Below, in pieces: positions 45,241 to 57,200 of a stretch of DNA of 60,000 bases. How positions within the stretch are numbered: the first letter of the stretch is position 1; every line of letters begins with the position of its first letter. Both the position numbers and the translations under genes were made by a program. The DNA lies in the NCBI RefSeq assembly GCF_932526225.1, contig NC_064048.1, positions 8,396,515 to 8,456,514 of the forward strand, written 5' to 3'. The stretch comes from Nematostella vectensis. Lineage: Eukaryota > Cnidaria > Anthozoa > Actiniaria > Edwardsiidae. The notes beneath the pieces are model-generated. The model saw only the letters and a list, made by a program, of their open reading frames with translations. It was not told the DNA's origin and did not search any database.

Positions 45241-46017
45241 CCGCAACACATCATCATCACCACCGTCATCATTATCATCATCATCATCACCACCATCATC
45301 ATTATCATCATCATCATCACCATCATCATCATTATTATCATCACCACCATCATCATTATCACCACCGTCATCACCACCGTCATCATCATCATCATCATCA
45401 TCATCACCATCATCATTATCATTATCATCATCACCACCGTAATCTTCAACATCATTACTACCACCATCATAATCGTAATCACCATCATAATTAAAATCAT
45501 CATCATCATCACCACCGTCATCTTCAACTTCATCACTATCACTATCATAATCGTAATCACCATCATAATTAAAATCATCATCATCACCACCGTCATCTTC
45601 AACATCATCACTATCACTATCATAATCGTAATCACCATCATAATTAACATCATCATCATCATCACCGTCATCTTCAACTTCATCGCTACCACCATCATAA
45701 TCGTAATCACCATCATAATTAAAATCATCATCATCACCACCGTCATCTTCAACATCATCACTATCACTATCATAATCGTAATCACCATCATAATTAACAT
45801 CATCATCATCACCACCGTCATCTTCAACTTCATCGCTACCACCATCATAATCGTAATCACCATCATAATTAAAATCATCATCACCACCGTTATCTTCAAC
45901 ATCATCACTATCACCATCATAATCGTAATCACCATCATAATTAACATCATCATCATCATCACCACCGTCATCTTCAACTTCATCACTACCACCATCATCA
46001 TTAACATCATTAATCAT
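45241..46017. repeat. ATC microsatellite with higher-order units
   Basis: About 780 bp of ATC/ACC trinucleotides. From about 45430 it is organised in units near 80-95 bp containing CATAATCGTAATCACCATC and CGTCATCTTCAACxTCATC. Long open frames on both strands (poly-Asp, poly-Ile, poly-His) are products of the repeat. Confidence 0.92.
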
Positions 46018-47368
46018 TAATATTATGTGCCTTTAAACGTCCAAAAAAACAACAGCTTCTCCAATGCTAAATGTCTTGTGCGTTACTTCCTTTCTAACAC
46101 ACTGCTTGTAATCAAATGTGCTTTCTTTGTGCGTTATGCTTGTAGCATAACTGAAGCCCGAAAATCTCTGCACGAACATGTAACTGTAAATGATTGACAG
46201 CAAAGTAACAGCATTCTACTCCCAAACTGGCCATCACAATATCTTATCTTTTGAAGAATCAAACTGCTTTATGCCATAGCAGCTTAGGGAAAATCCAAAA
46301 ACAAACACAGTTTTTACAGATAATTGTGTGACTGGGAGTATTGCCTTCATTCATGCGTTTCTAACCCCCCTTTAATATCCATCTTGCCATTTTAGTGTTC
46401 GCCTCTACTTTTGCGAAATTTTCGAAAATATTACCAGAGAATGTAAAAGCGGATGTCTCATCTTAGATAAATACCCCGCATTGATAAACCTCTTACAGAA
46501 ACTAACATTTATCGCTGTTATTTAATATGGTATAGTGACAATTGAATTGTACATGATAAATCCGGCTTTTAAGTCATCTTTATTTGTTTTATCCAATCCT
46601 GGTTTTGCTGAGAATTTAGAGGCTTAGCATGAGACATTAGTGTTGGACAGTATTTCACACTATTTAAAAAAGAAATGTCAGTTTGTTTTTCACAGGGTCA
46701 AAGGTCTATGCTAATTGTTGTTATTGTTTTATTTTGACGATAAGACTAAGCAAGGATCAATGCGATATACGAAAAAAAAAAACATCCAAAAAGAAAATAA
46801 TATTATATTCTGACAAAATGACAATTAATCAATCTCTTCCCATTCGAGTGTTCTTGGAGTGTTCTTGTTTCCTTTATTCATATTTTTACTTCTTTATAAC
46901 ATGTTTAACAGTTACAAAATTTGACATTCTATTAGTATTACATTAAATGAGCGATCAGATCTTAATTCGCAAGGGTGTAATATAGGTGATCTTCTTCAAA
47001 GTTATTAGGTTATATAACGGATTTTGGTCGGCACTAGCGTAAAGAAAGCAGACATAATAGATACATACGCAATTACCGTACCAAATCAACTACAACGCTA
47101 AGAAACAACTCGAACTTTATCTAGTTGCTGGCTTTGTGGTTATCGGTATTATCTCGGTGACAGTAGCTAAGAAGTTTTAGTTGTGATCGATCTAAAGCTG
47201 TGACAGAAGCAGAATTGGAAAAAGTCTTAATTGACGTCCACCAAAACACTGTTGTGACTCGTAAAAGAAAGGCACAGGGTACCCGTATGACTGAGAACGA
47301 TTGTAACATGTATCTGACCTTTTTTCTCTTTTTTTTTTCCAGGTGTTTAATCTCCGTGGTGGAGCAGA

Positions 47369-47420
47369 ATGAGGGGCTTGCTCAGGGTTGCAGCGGTCCT
47401 TTCGTATTTGCTACTAGCAG
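47369..47420 (+). CDS. Plus-strand receptor exon 1a: signal peptide
   Basis: ATG at 47369 encodes MRGLLRVAAVLSYLLLA plus one base, donor gtaaga (phase 1). The exon begins at 47343 after a strong acceptor (tttttttccag), so an untranslated exon lies upstream. Confidence 0.88.
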
Positions 47421-50400
47421 GTAAGACCCCCTGTAAACCGAACGTAATTAGGATAAAAAAATTTTGTAATTGTTGACAAGTTAACAAAGGACCCTTACTA
47501 AAGAGGACAATTACAAAATATTGGCATCATTTTTTTTTCTTGTTATGCATTTGTTTACCTTTGTTAAAAGTATGAACTCCTGTAAACAGAAATAAAAATC
47601 ACAAAAAGTTTTTCCCCAAACGAGTAAAAACCGTCGATCCTTTGTTATTGTTTATAAATGAAAATGCAACGGTTTATTAACAAGAAAACTTCGAAATAAC
47701 AATCTGCGAATGAAGTCTGATACGTTATTGACGCGGGATTCTCTATGTAAGTATCTTGGTTACTCGTTTGACTTAGCCGATGGAAATGTTGCTTTTAGTC
47801 ACTCGGCATTGATCGGGAGCATAAAATGGCGGCGTGATGGGCCTTCTTTAAGTGACAACGACACTCGCTAGAGAGGGCTCGTTTGACTGATGTTATCTAT
47901 GATTGCCTTGTTGTTGTTAAAGCTAAAACATAATTTTCGGAGTGGTATTCACAGGGAAGGTACACTTGTACAACTACAAGAAACACCTTTTACAAGTGTT
48001 TCATGTTGAGAACGCAACACTTTTATGTTGCGTTAAAGGTTCTGCAAGGCACCCTTGCTAAAAAGGGCACTTATACTTACTTCACGACAGACGCAACTTC
48101 AAAAGTTACCCAAGAGAAATGGCAGGCGCTGGTACTTAATCATCCAAGGGATGCTGTTGGTTATTAATCATTCCTGTTTGTAGAGCTCAGTTATGCATAT
48201 AGTCTTTCCAGATTTGCAGCCAAACAACCCCGCCTTTTCGAGTTAACACACTGGCCTATAACAATACGACCAAGGAAGTCCAATTTGTGCTATTCTTATT
48301 GTTCCCCAATTTCATTTCTTTCTCCGTAAATAAATTATTCCAATTACCTTCGTCTTTTGTGAATGACTAAGAGAGTGTTCTATCGTTGATTTTTCACCTA
48401 GTAAAGTAAGTGTCGATGTCAATAGATCTCGTCACCTCATGTTGCACCATCCATTGTTTCAACACCCGTCTCATGAACTGCCCGACCAAATTAAGAATGT
48501 GCCACATTGCACCCTTGTTTTCAAGCTACTCTTGAATTTCTTACCAAAAGCGGGAATTTTGTCTATGTGAATAGCATTTTCGCTATAGACTAGTTATGTC
48601 GCCTTCTTTTCAAAGCTTTTTCACTATCTGTGGTTGTTGAGAACTGACCAAAGCACACACCTTTTTTTTACTTGAGTCATAATTTGATGCTCGCAATACA
48701 GTAATGTCAATTTTTATCTTTACTTCAGAAAACAACTTATTTCCCATTGTTCTTGGGTGTTTGCATACTGGTTTCGTGTCAGCTTTATGGATTGCATGTA
48801 TCGTTTGAAGGTTAAGATTTGTTTGTACATACCACACTATTTATAATAACCCGATTTTACACATGGTGAGAACTGTGGGAACCTAAAAATAGATTTAATT
48901 CCTCGCTTGGATTTGCGTGCAGATAACTTCAGACGAGCTGCGTGAGACCCTAACCAAATCACAGTATCCTATGGAGTTAAGTTAGCGCTAAAAACATCAA
49001 TACTCCTAACAAGATATCCTTATCCTATCGGAAGCCCAGGAGATGCGTTTATGGAGTGATTAAATTTAGATTGTGTTTAGTGTTTTAATTGCTTTATGGC
49101 GAGTTCAATTGGTGTGAATGTGGGGTGAATTTTTTATGTATGTTCGACAAAATTGCTAACAATTCTCACCGATTTTAAAATTTGAAGAATATTACTTGAC
49201 GCAAAATGAAAAAAAATTATATACGAAATATTACTTACAAATATTACTTGCGTTTCCCTTGTTTATGTTATCTATAACATTTTGTGTTACATTCGACTAT
49301 ATAAGACATTTTTTTTCTGCGAAAAATCACTAAGCTAAGATAAATCAGTTGTTTGTTTTAGATCTGCCTAAGTGTGAGGAAATTGGTTTTGAATAGCTAG
49401 TTATGAATTTATCAGTGTGTCCCCTGACTTAAAGTCTTCACCCGGACAATGGCTTCAAACCTCACGGCTGTTAAACTTAACAGTCATTGGCTCATAACCC
49501 AAAACACACCAAGCTACAGTAATCCCGGGCAAAGTTGTTATTGTTTTTAAGTTGTGTCTAAACTTGACACTTTATGTCTCCGGCAATTTTTAATACATGA
49601 AACGTTTGCTGAGAAGTAGAGTTTTGTTGGAATCGTTGGGGCGTATTACTTAAAAGGTTCTTATTAAAATGCAATGGGAGAAAGACGTGTTAAGGCTGTT
49701 GAAATGTATAATTTCAATAACAGTGCTTTCTATTGAAATTCTGTCAAACCAACCCATATTTGCTTATTTTTTTTTTAGAAAAGGTATCTGGCAGCGATAA
49801 AGTTTACAAGCCCTCTCAATGTCGTTTAATTTCGAGCATAATTTTTCGAACCAATCAGAACACAGCCTTCATTAACTCCTGCGGTGCCTCGGGTTCTAGT
49901 ATTGGTTTTACCCGCTTAATGGCTTCTTTAGCAATCAACCAATCAGCGTGTCAGGACGCAGCAAGAGTGACATCTCGAGATTGGCAGGTGCGGAAGAAGC
50001 TCCGTTCTTAAAAATTTCCGAAGAATTTGCTCTTGGTGAAACCGCTTGTGAACTAAAACCCAGTGCATTATCAAAGCTATGAACTAAACATTAATTCACC
50101 ATGGAGACTCGGAGCAAAACTACGTTATGGCTTCTTTGCTTGGTGTTGCTTTTCCAACGATGCCTTAACGCAGTCTCGAATAACTCTGTAAGCGCCGGCT
50201 CCGATATACCACGAGCGTCGAACTCCACGAAAACACGCGCTGGTACGATAATCTTTTTTGATTCTGTATCGAGTTCTTAGAACCTACAGATGCCTTGTGT
50301 ATCGATTTTTTTTAATCTCGTAGATACCGGATATGTTTACAATAATATCTGTCTGGCCTAATCGATCCGGTATTCATGTAGCGGCCGTGTACTATAAGCA

Positions 50401-53400
50401 TTTATTTATAACGAGACGTTCTCGGGGTATGCTCACTTCCATTCGGAATTTTTAACTTGCCAAAGACGTTAACACGTCTGAGTAAATACTAAATATTAAG
50501 CTCGTCTGGGATCCAATTTAGTCACAAAGATGCACTACAAACCGGCGTACTTGCAAAGTAGCCTATTTACTTCTCAAGTAGATTTCTTTCAAAATTATTC
50601 CCCTAGACAAATTAACGCAAATGTAGGCCTATGCTAGCTTTAGTATGCGGATTACACTTCAGTCATGCTTAGTAGATTTTTATCATAGCTCTATAAAACC
50701 ACCGTAAAATTAACCGAGTTAGATACCATCGAGAAATACCCTGGAACGCGGATTAGCGCTCGACTGGCATCTTTTCTGAACTTGTGAATCCACTTTTATT
50801 TACTTCAAATCAGAGCTTATCTATCAAATTGCGTATTCTGTACACTACGGAAAACAAAACTTCACGTTACGCATCTGAACATTACACAAAGCTTCACCAC
50901 AGAAGACCCCTGCTTTATTGTTTTTATCACCCCAAATCCACGATGTCTTGATTTAAATTCTCTTACGAATAAGTTTAGTTGTTGTTTTTACATAACAGGT
51001 CAAGTTAAAGTTATCGCTTTAATGTAACGGTTGCTGGTCGGTCGCAAACAAATAGTACTTATTTATGGCTACCTAGCTGGTGGTTGATTTCACAGTCAAG
51101 TACAACCAGAAATAATCGCATTTGCATGTTTTGACGGATTGAAACCTGTCCCGCGTTGAGTACACCTGTACACCAATACCTCCTTTTCTAGCGAAGCAGA
51201 GTCGTATCTATATTTCACAACCTTTAACTGACTTCATGTTTTGAATTAATAAAGTGTCTTAACTATCTTTTTTGTAGCTTCAATATCTTATCGTGGAATA
51301 ATAAGGGAACACTTACACTTGAAGAGTTCGCATCCTCAAATCACTCCGTTCACCCTTTTTTAGCCAAGCAGATTCATATATATATTTCTCAACCTTTAGG
51401 AACTTCATATTTTGAAGTAATAGAGTGTCAACTATCTTCCTTGTAGCTTCAGTATCTCACCGTGAAATTTTAATATAACCCTTATACTTTATTAAATTCA
51501 CGTCTTGAAATATCTGGAATCTCTTCGAATTTAAGACGTTCACCCTTTTTTATTAGAACGCTTTATTTCTCGACTTATCCTCGACCGGTCTTAATATGTT
51601 TCAGCAGGTCAAGATTGAAATGTTATTTGACTCTTTCTTTGAGTCTTTCTTTCTGTCTTAATATTCTTGACATTTTTTTCTAAGCTCCAGAATCACAATG
51701 TCCATGTACTGTATTTAAATGAAATTAAGTTTTGAATGTTGGTTTTATCATTAAACAACAATTGAAAAGACTACCACATACATGTTTGTAAACTTTGAAA
51801 AATACATTATATTTAACACAGGTAAGAATATGCATGTCCTTAACATGTTTTTGCATTTTAATCCCAAGCTAAAAGTTCTTATATAAAAGTACTTATTAAA
51901 AAAGAGAAGACAGTAAGGTAGTTCCTGTCACTATACCTAGTCAACTTTACCTTTTTACATGCAATTTGTAGCGGTTTTTTTGTTTTCTTTTATTGACACA
52001 CTATTCATCGATACCTGTTTATTATTATTATCATTTTTTGGCTCGAAATATCTGCCAAATTTGATTTTTTTTGTTACTGGGCCTTAGCCAGAAAACGTAG
52101 GCCTCAGCCAAAAATTTCGGCCAAATACTGGGACGAAATACTTTGCCAGCCTAAGAGAACTTTGGTAATAGAGTAGTCTATGTAGGGAATGACCAATGCT
52201 TGGCAATATTATCTCGGTCGTAGCTTTATTACATCAATTATATTTTATCTCTCGCCACGTCGTTGCAGTATATATTTTTTCCTGCCATCAAACTTTAATG
52301 TGCTATGCAATGCATCATTTGCTTTTTTTAGCTGTTAGCACTTTTATTAGCAAAGGCCGATCATCACATTTCTTATTGTATTTGACTCTTTTACTACTTG
52401 CTTGGAAAATCGCGAATTTGACTAGTCGGCGAATTTGGCATCCCAAATATTCTTAACCTGTACCCGAATTAATCCCGAATTATTCTTGATCAGTATCGAA
52501 GAAATCCCGAATCATTCTTGACCAGTATCGAAGAAATCCCGAATTGTTCTTGGCCAGTCCCGAGGCAATCCCGAATCATTCTTGACCACTATCGAAGAAA
52601 TCCGTCTTGACCAGCCCTAAGGCAATCCCGAATCATTGTAGTGCCGACTTCAATCCCAATAAAATACGAGTCAGAAACAGTCTTGTAGGGATGAAGCGAA
52701 ACAGTCTTGTAGGGATGAAACGAAACAGTCTTGTAGGGATGAAACGAAACAGTCTTGTAGGGATGAAACGAAACAGTCTTGTAGGGATGAAACGAAACAG
52801 TCTTGTAGGGATGAAACGAAACAGTCTTGTAGGGATGAAACGATAGCTTGTGTGTTTTTCTCTATACATCAAAAGATACATAATTATATATAAACTCGTT
52901 TTATTCTGGCCCGGCTATTCCTTGAAGAATGTCGATCAACCTCTCCTTTGTTATTGTTTATCATTGAAATACAGAGGTTTATTGGCAAGAAAACTTCAAA
53001 ATAACAACCTACAAATGAAGTCTGATATGTTATTAACGATATATCCCTGAGCGGGAGCATACAATCGCGGCGTGATTGACCTTCTTAAAGCTTTTATTGA
53101 GCTGATACCGAGCTCCTAAAGAAGGTACTATGAAGCTGTTCACCAATATTCTCATTTGTCTTTTTTCAGACGCGATTATTAAGAATGACGATGATGAGTT
53201 GCGGTTGGTCCATGATCTGTTCGCGAATAGCAGCCAGGAGGTCCGACCGGTCAAGAACAAGGAGTCCGCCATTAAGGTTTTCTTCGGTATCGCTTACACG
53301 CAGCTTGTAGAACTGGTAAGAGTCCATTGAGAGAAGCTGTTTATCTTTGATCGTGAGCCTCGATGGCCAGTTTGTTCACGGGGGCAGTCTATGTCGCGCA

Positions 53401-54180
53401 CTTGTTACAAATCGCTGTCACCCGTTAGTTTCACGCCCTCGTAAAAATGTCACACAATCGTTACAATGTCACGCACTCTTTAAAATGTCACGTACTTGCT
53501 ACTATGTCGCGCACTTATTACAATGTCGCCGACTTACCCGTTACAGTTTCACGCACTCGTAAAAATGTCAAACAATCGTTACAATGTCACGCACTCGTTA
53601 AATGTCACGCACTCGTTAAATGTCACGTACTTGCTACTACACGCACTTGTTCAATGACGGGTATTTTTAACATAGGGATTACCCTGGCTTCCAGAAGCTT
53701 GTCTTTCCCAGGATTCAAATAATAGTCCGAGGGGTACCCGTGCTTCAGGCTTCATATGCGTTCCTTGCTATTTCGGATTTCGGCGGGCGATACCTTCTGG
53801 AACTTAGTGTTCCAACCAAGGGTGTAGAAATAAGTGAAACTTCACCTTGACTGAGGTTACGCGTTTTTGTCCCCATACAGGACGCCAAGAATCAAGTGCT
53901 CGTAAGCAACGTATGGATCAGACAGGCAAGTAATTGTATTGGCTTGAAATGTCTGTCCGATTATCTGCCCGCACCCCATTTACCCATCCTTCCTTCTAAA
54001 GGTCATTTCGCACAGTTTATTATTTTACCCATATGTTTGTCTGTTCGTCTCGTCGTTCTGTCTCTGGCCTGTTGGTTCTCCCGCCCTTCAGTATGGCGTA
54101 TGTCTAATTGCCGACAAAAGTGAATGCCTATGGGATGTCCTTCATGCCCAGAACGATCAGGGCATGGAACCTCCTACCCG

Positions 54181-54218
<38 letters not shown>

Positions 54219-57200
54219 TCCCTGCAAGTCTTCATGGCCACCGCCCTTCCTGCTGTTCGATCAATGCAGGCACCTGGCCATATGCGCCGCCTTTAATAGG
54301 CGTGCGCTATTACCACCCCCCTTGAATTAAAGCAAGCTATAAAGGGTTGTGACTCTAAGACTTTTAGACTTTTAGGGGTGAGAACGGGAGGGTAATTATG
54401 TGATAGTGCTAAGTGCAGGGTACGGGAAAGTGAGGGTGCGGATGGGAGGCAGATGTTGGTATAAAGCCTTCTACTACATCCGTAACTATATGTACTTCTG
54501 TATCTAACCATATATATCTTGACTACAGAGATGGAATAACCATTTGCTGAGGTGGAATGAGTCTCACTATGGCGGAATCAAGTCCATAAACATTGACCCT
54601 AAGCTTGTGTGGCTACCCGATATCGTGCTATACAACAAGTAAGCAATTGGCCGTGTACAGTCCATCCACCACAAAAAAATGGCAAAAAAATAGAAGCCGC
54701 TGTAGCGGGTTGACCAGCCGGATAGAAGCCAACCGGTTGAAGCAGGTTGAGCCTCAACCCGTTACAGCGGGTTGAAAAACTTCAAGCTCCTATAGTATAC
54801 TATGGTCCTCAAGCCGCTGTAGCGGGTTCAACAACCGGTTATAACGGGTTGGCTTCTAACCGGTTGGTCAACCCGCTACAGCGGCTTGGGGACCATAGTA
54901 TACTATAGGAGCTTGAAGGTTCTCAACCCGTTGTAACGAGTTGAGGCTCAACCTGCTACAACGGGTTGGCTTTTATCCGGTTGGTCCGCCCGTTACAGCG
55001 GCTTGCTTTTTTGCCCCCGGGGAAACCCCCGTAAGACAGTCAAAAATGCTTGTCCTATCCCCTAGGGTGGAACATTCGTCCCAAGTGCCATCCCTTTAAG
55101 CTCTTGTAAGCCATTCTCTTGGTGTTGTTTACATTAAAATAACCATAAAGAAATAAAGCTTTTAAAGTATTAAAACTCTTTTTTTACAATTCGATGGAAA
55201 ATAACGCATTGCTTTCCCCAAATCAACTGATGGAGTTGAATGCGTTTCCACACTTGGGTACTCCGCCTACAAAAGTCTCTTGTGCTCTTCTTATCCCGTA
55301 TCCCTTAGAGTCTTTCATATCAGTCAATCTTGTTTTAAAAACTGTCGTTTTTCTAGCTCGCTCGTCATTTCCTTATTAGGCATTACATACCATATTTGGG
55401 AGTCCGCTTCAATCTTTTTTTTTTTTTTTGCTTTTTTATCCCCCCCCCCCCCCCCCTAGAGCTTTGTAAGTCAAGAATTTCCACGTAGGCTTGCAGGATT
55501 TCGTGTTTACTAAGATTTTTAGCTGGCAGCCATCTTGGAAATGGAGCCTAGTCCCTAACGTTTTAGAATATCACAGGTCTCCCGCGCGCTCGCCCCAGGC
55601 TCTTTTAGACCAATTAGAAAAACGACAGCCATTGATTGATATGTTAGAAAATGTGCTCTCCCTACAGGGGTCCGAGAACCTTTACAATAGTCTGACCACT
55701 CTGATCTCAGAGAAGCTTTTAACATGAGATATTTATTTGTTGATTTGGTATAGCCAGACTCTGTCTCTACATTAATCTGTTTCTATGATGAAAAACAACA
55801 ATGGCCGTTTTGCTTTGCGCCCACAGTGCCGAGAAAGGGCTGACCAGCGGTTCCATGGACCAGTTCAAAACTAAAGTAATCCTGTCATCTGACGGCACGA
55901 ACACGTGGTATGCGCCCTCGATCCTCCGCAGTCGCTGCTCTATCGACATCACGTTCTTCCCCTTCGATGACCAGCGGTGCACGCTGCATTTCGGCTCGTG
56001 GACCTATGATGGTCTGAGAGTGGATCTAACGAACATGAGCGCAAGCGTGGACTTGTCGTCCTACATGCCTAGCGGGGAGTTTGAGATGATTAACGCCCCC
56101 GTGGACAGGATCATCGTACGTTACAGGTATAGTTGAAAGATTTCCATAAAGGGAAGGGGAGAGGTGGGTGTGAGGGTGATGACTGGATCTGACATCATGA
56201 GCGCGGGCATGGATTTGTCGTCCTACATGCCTTGTTTTCAGATTATCGTGCGTTACAGGCTTAGACATAGAACAAAGGCGGGCCAGGGGGTACTGAGAGT
56301 GGGTACAGGTATGGTAAACAAAAAGTAAAATTATGGACATATCCTTCCACCCCCTCCCACTCGCCTGTTTTTTTGCAATGATCTACACATGAATTCTCCC
56401 AACCACATCTCATTTTACAATATCTTGTGAAGCCATAGTTGATGAGGACCATTTTAACCTGAAGGCAGGTATTGGCTTGCCGAAATATTGAGACTTTGCA
56501 TTTCTCTTATTTCACCTTTATGTCGAGGCAGACCACAAGGTTGGACGCATAACAGTAGGATAGAAGATATCCAGTGGATTCCATTCTACGTTTATGATTG
56601 ATAAACCTTATTTATTAACCGTGCATATGTTCTTGATTTCCAGTGGTTACCTTTCAACTCTTATAAGATTTCCAGTGGTTACCTTTCAACTCTTCTAATA
56701 AACCTTCTTTATTAACCGTGTACATCTTCCTGATTTCCAGTGGTTTCCTTTCAACTCTTCTAATGAACCTCATTTATTAACCGTGCATATCTTCTTGATT
56801 TCCAGTGGTTACCTTCAACTCTTATAATGAACCTTATTTATTACGTCTTCCTGATTTCCAGTGGTTACCTTCAACTCTTATAATGAACCTTATTTATTAA
56901 CCTTGCACATCTTCCTGATTTCCAGTGGTTACCTTTCAACTCTTATAATGAACTGACTGTACACGTTTTCCTTCAGCTGTTGCCCCGAGCCCTACCCAAA
57001 CCTGGTGTTCACCCTGCACATCCGGCGCAAGGTCCTCTTCTACTTCAATAACCTGATCGTCCCCTGCTTCCTGATCACCGCCTTCGCCCTGCTGACCTTT
57101 GTGCTGCCACCGAACACAGGGGAGCGTGTCACCCTCGTCATTACCACCCTACTCGCCATGACAGTGTTTATGTTGATGATCGCGGAGAATACCCCAACCA

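Larger units (their letters stand above)
30353..47342. other. About 17 kb without a recognised coding gene, between divergent receptors
   Basis: AT-rich sequence upstream of both receptor genes. It contains TIR elements (32734-33029, 33355-33548, 37112-37226, 42999-43230), a 46-bp repeat (32400-32545), poly-T and poly-G runs, candidate CCAAT-box clusters (38072-38111, 41290-41320) and the ATC microsatellite (45241-46017). Upstream noncoding exons of both receptors are expected here but cannot be fixed from sequence alone. Confidence 0.6.
47421..53169 (+). other. First coding intron of the plus-strand receptor
   Basis: About 5.7 kb containing alternative exon 1b, then AT-rich sequence, a roughly 33-bp imperfect repeat (52474-52640) and a 24-bp minisatellite (52676-52847). 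No other exon recognised. Confidence 0.7.

Noticed and set aside
45166-46020. Long open frames on both strands encoding poly-Asp, poly-Ile/Thr, poly-Met or poly-His proteins
   Set aside because: All arise from the ATC trinucleotide repeat. They overlap in several frames, have no splice or start context, and no known domain.
30353-47342. Hidden coding gene between the two receptors
   Set aside because: I looked for signal peptides, domain motifs and linked splice sites and saw none I could defend. Noncoding RNA or noncoding exons cannot be excluded by reading alone.
52196-52456. 86-codon hydrophobic frame
   Set aside because: No domain or splice support. Hydrophobic composition is expected from T-rich DNA.
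52607-52881. Repeat protein with a regular 8-residue motif
   Set aside because: The frame is the translation of the 24-bp minisatellite and is open on both strands because the unit length is a multiple of three.
54124-54330. Poly-glutamine protein
   Set aside because: The CAG run belongs to the LINE tail, whose recognisable motif is read in the poly-Ala frame.
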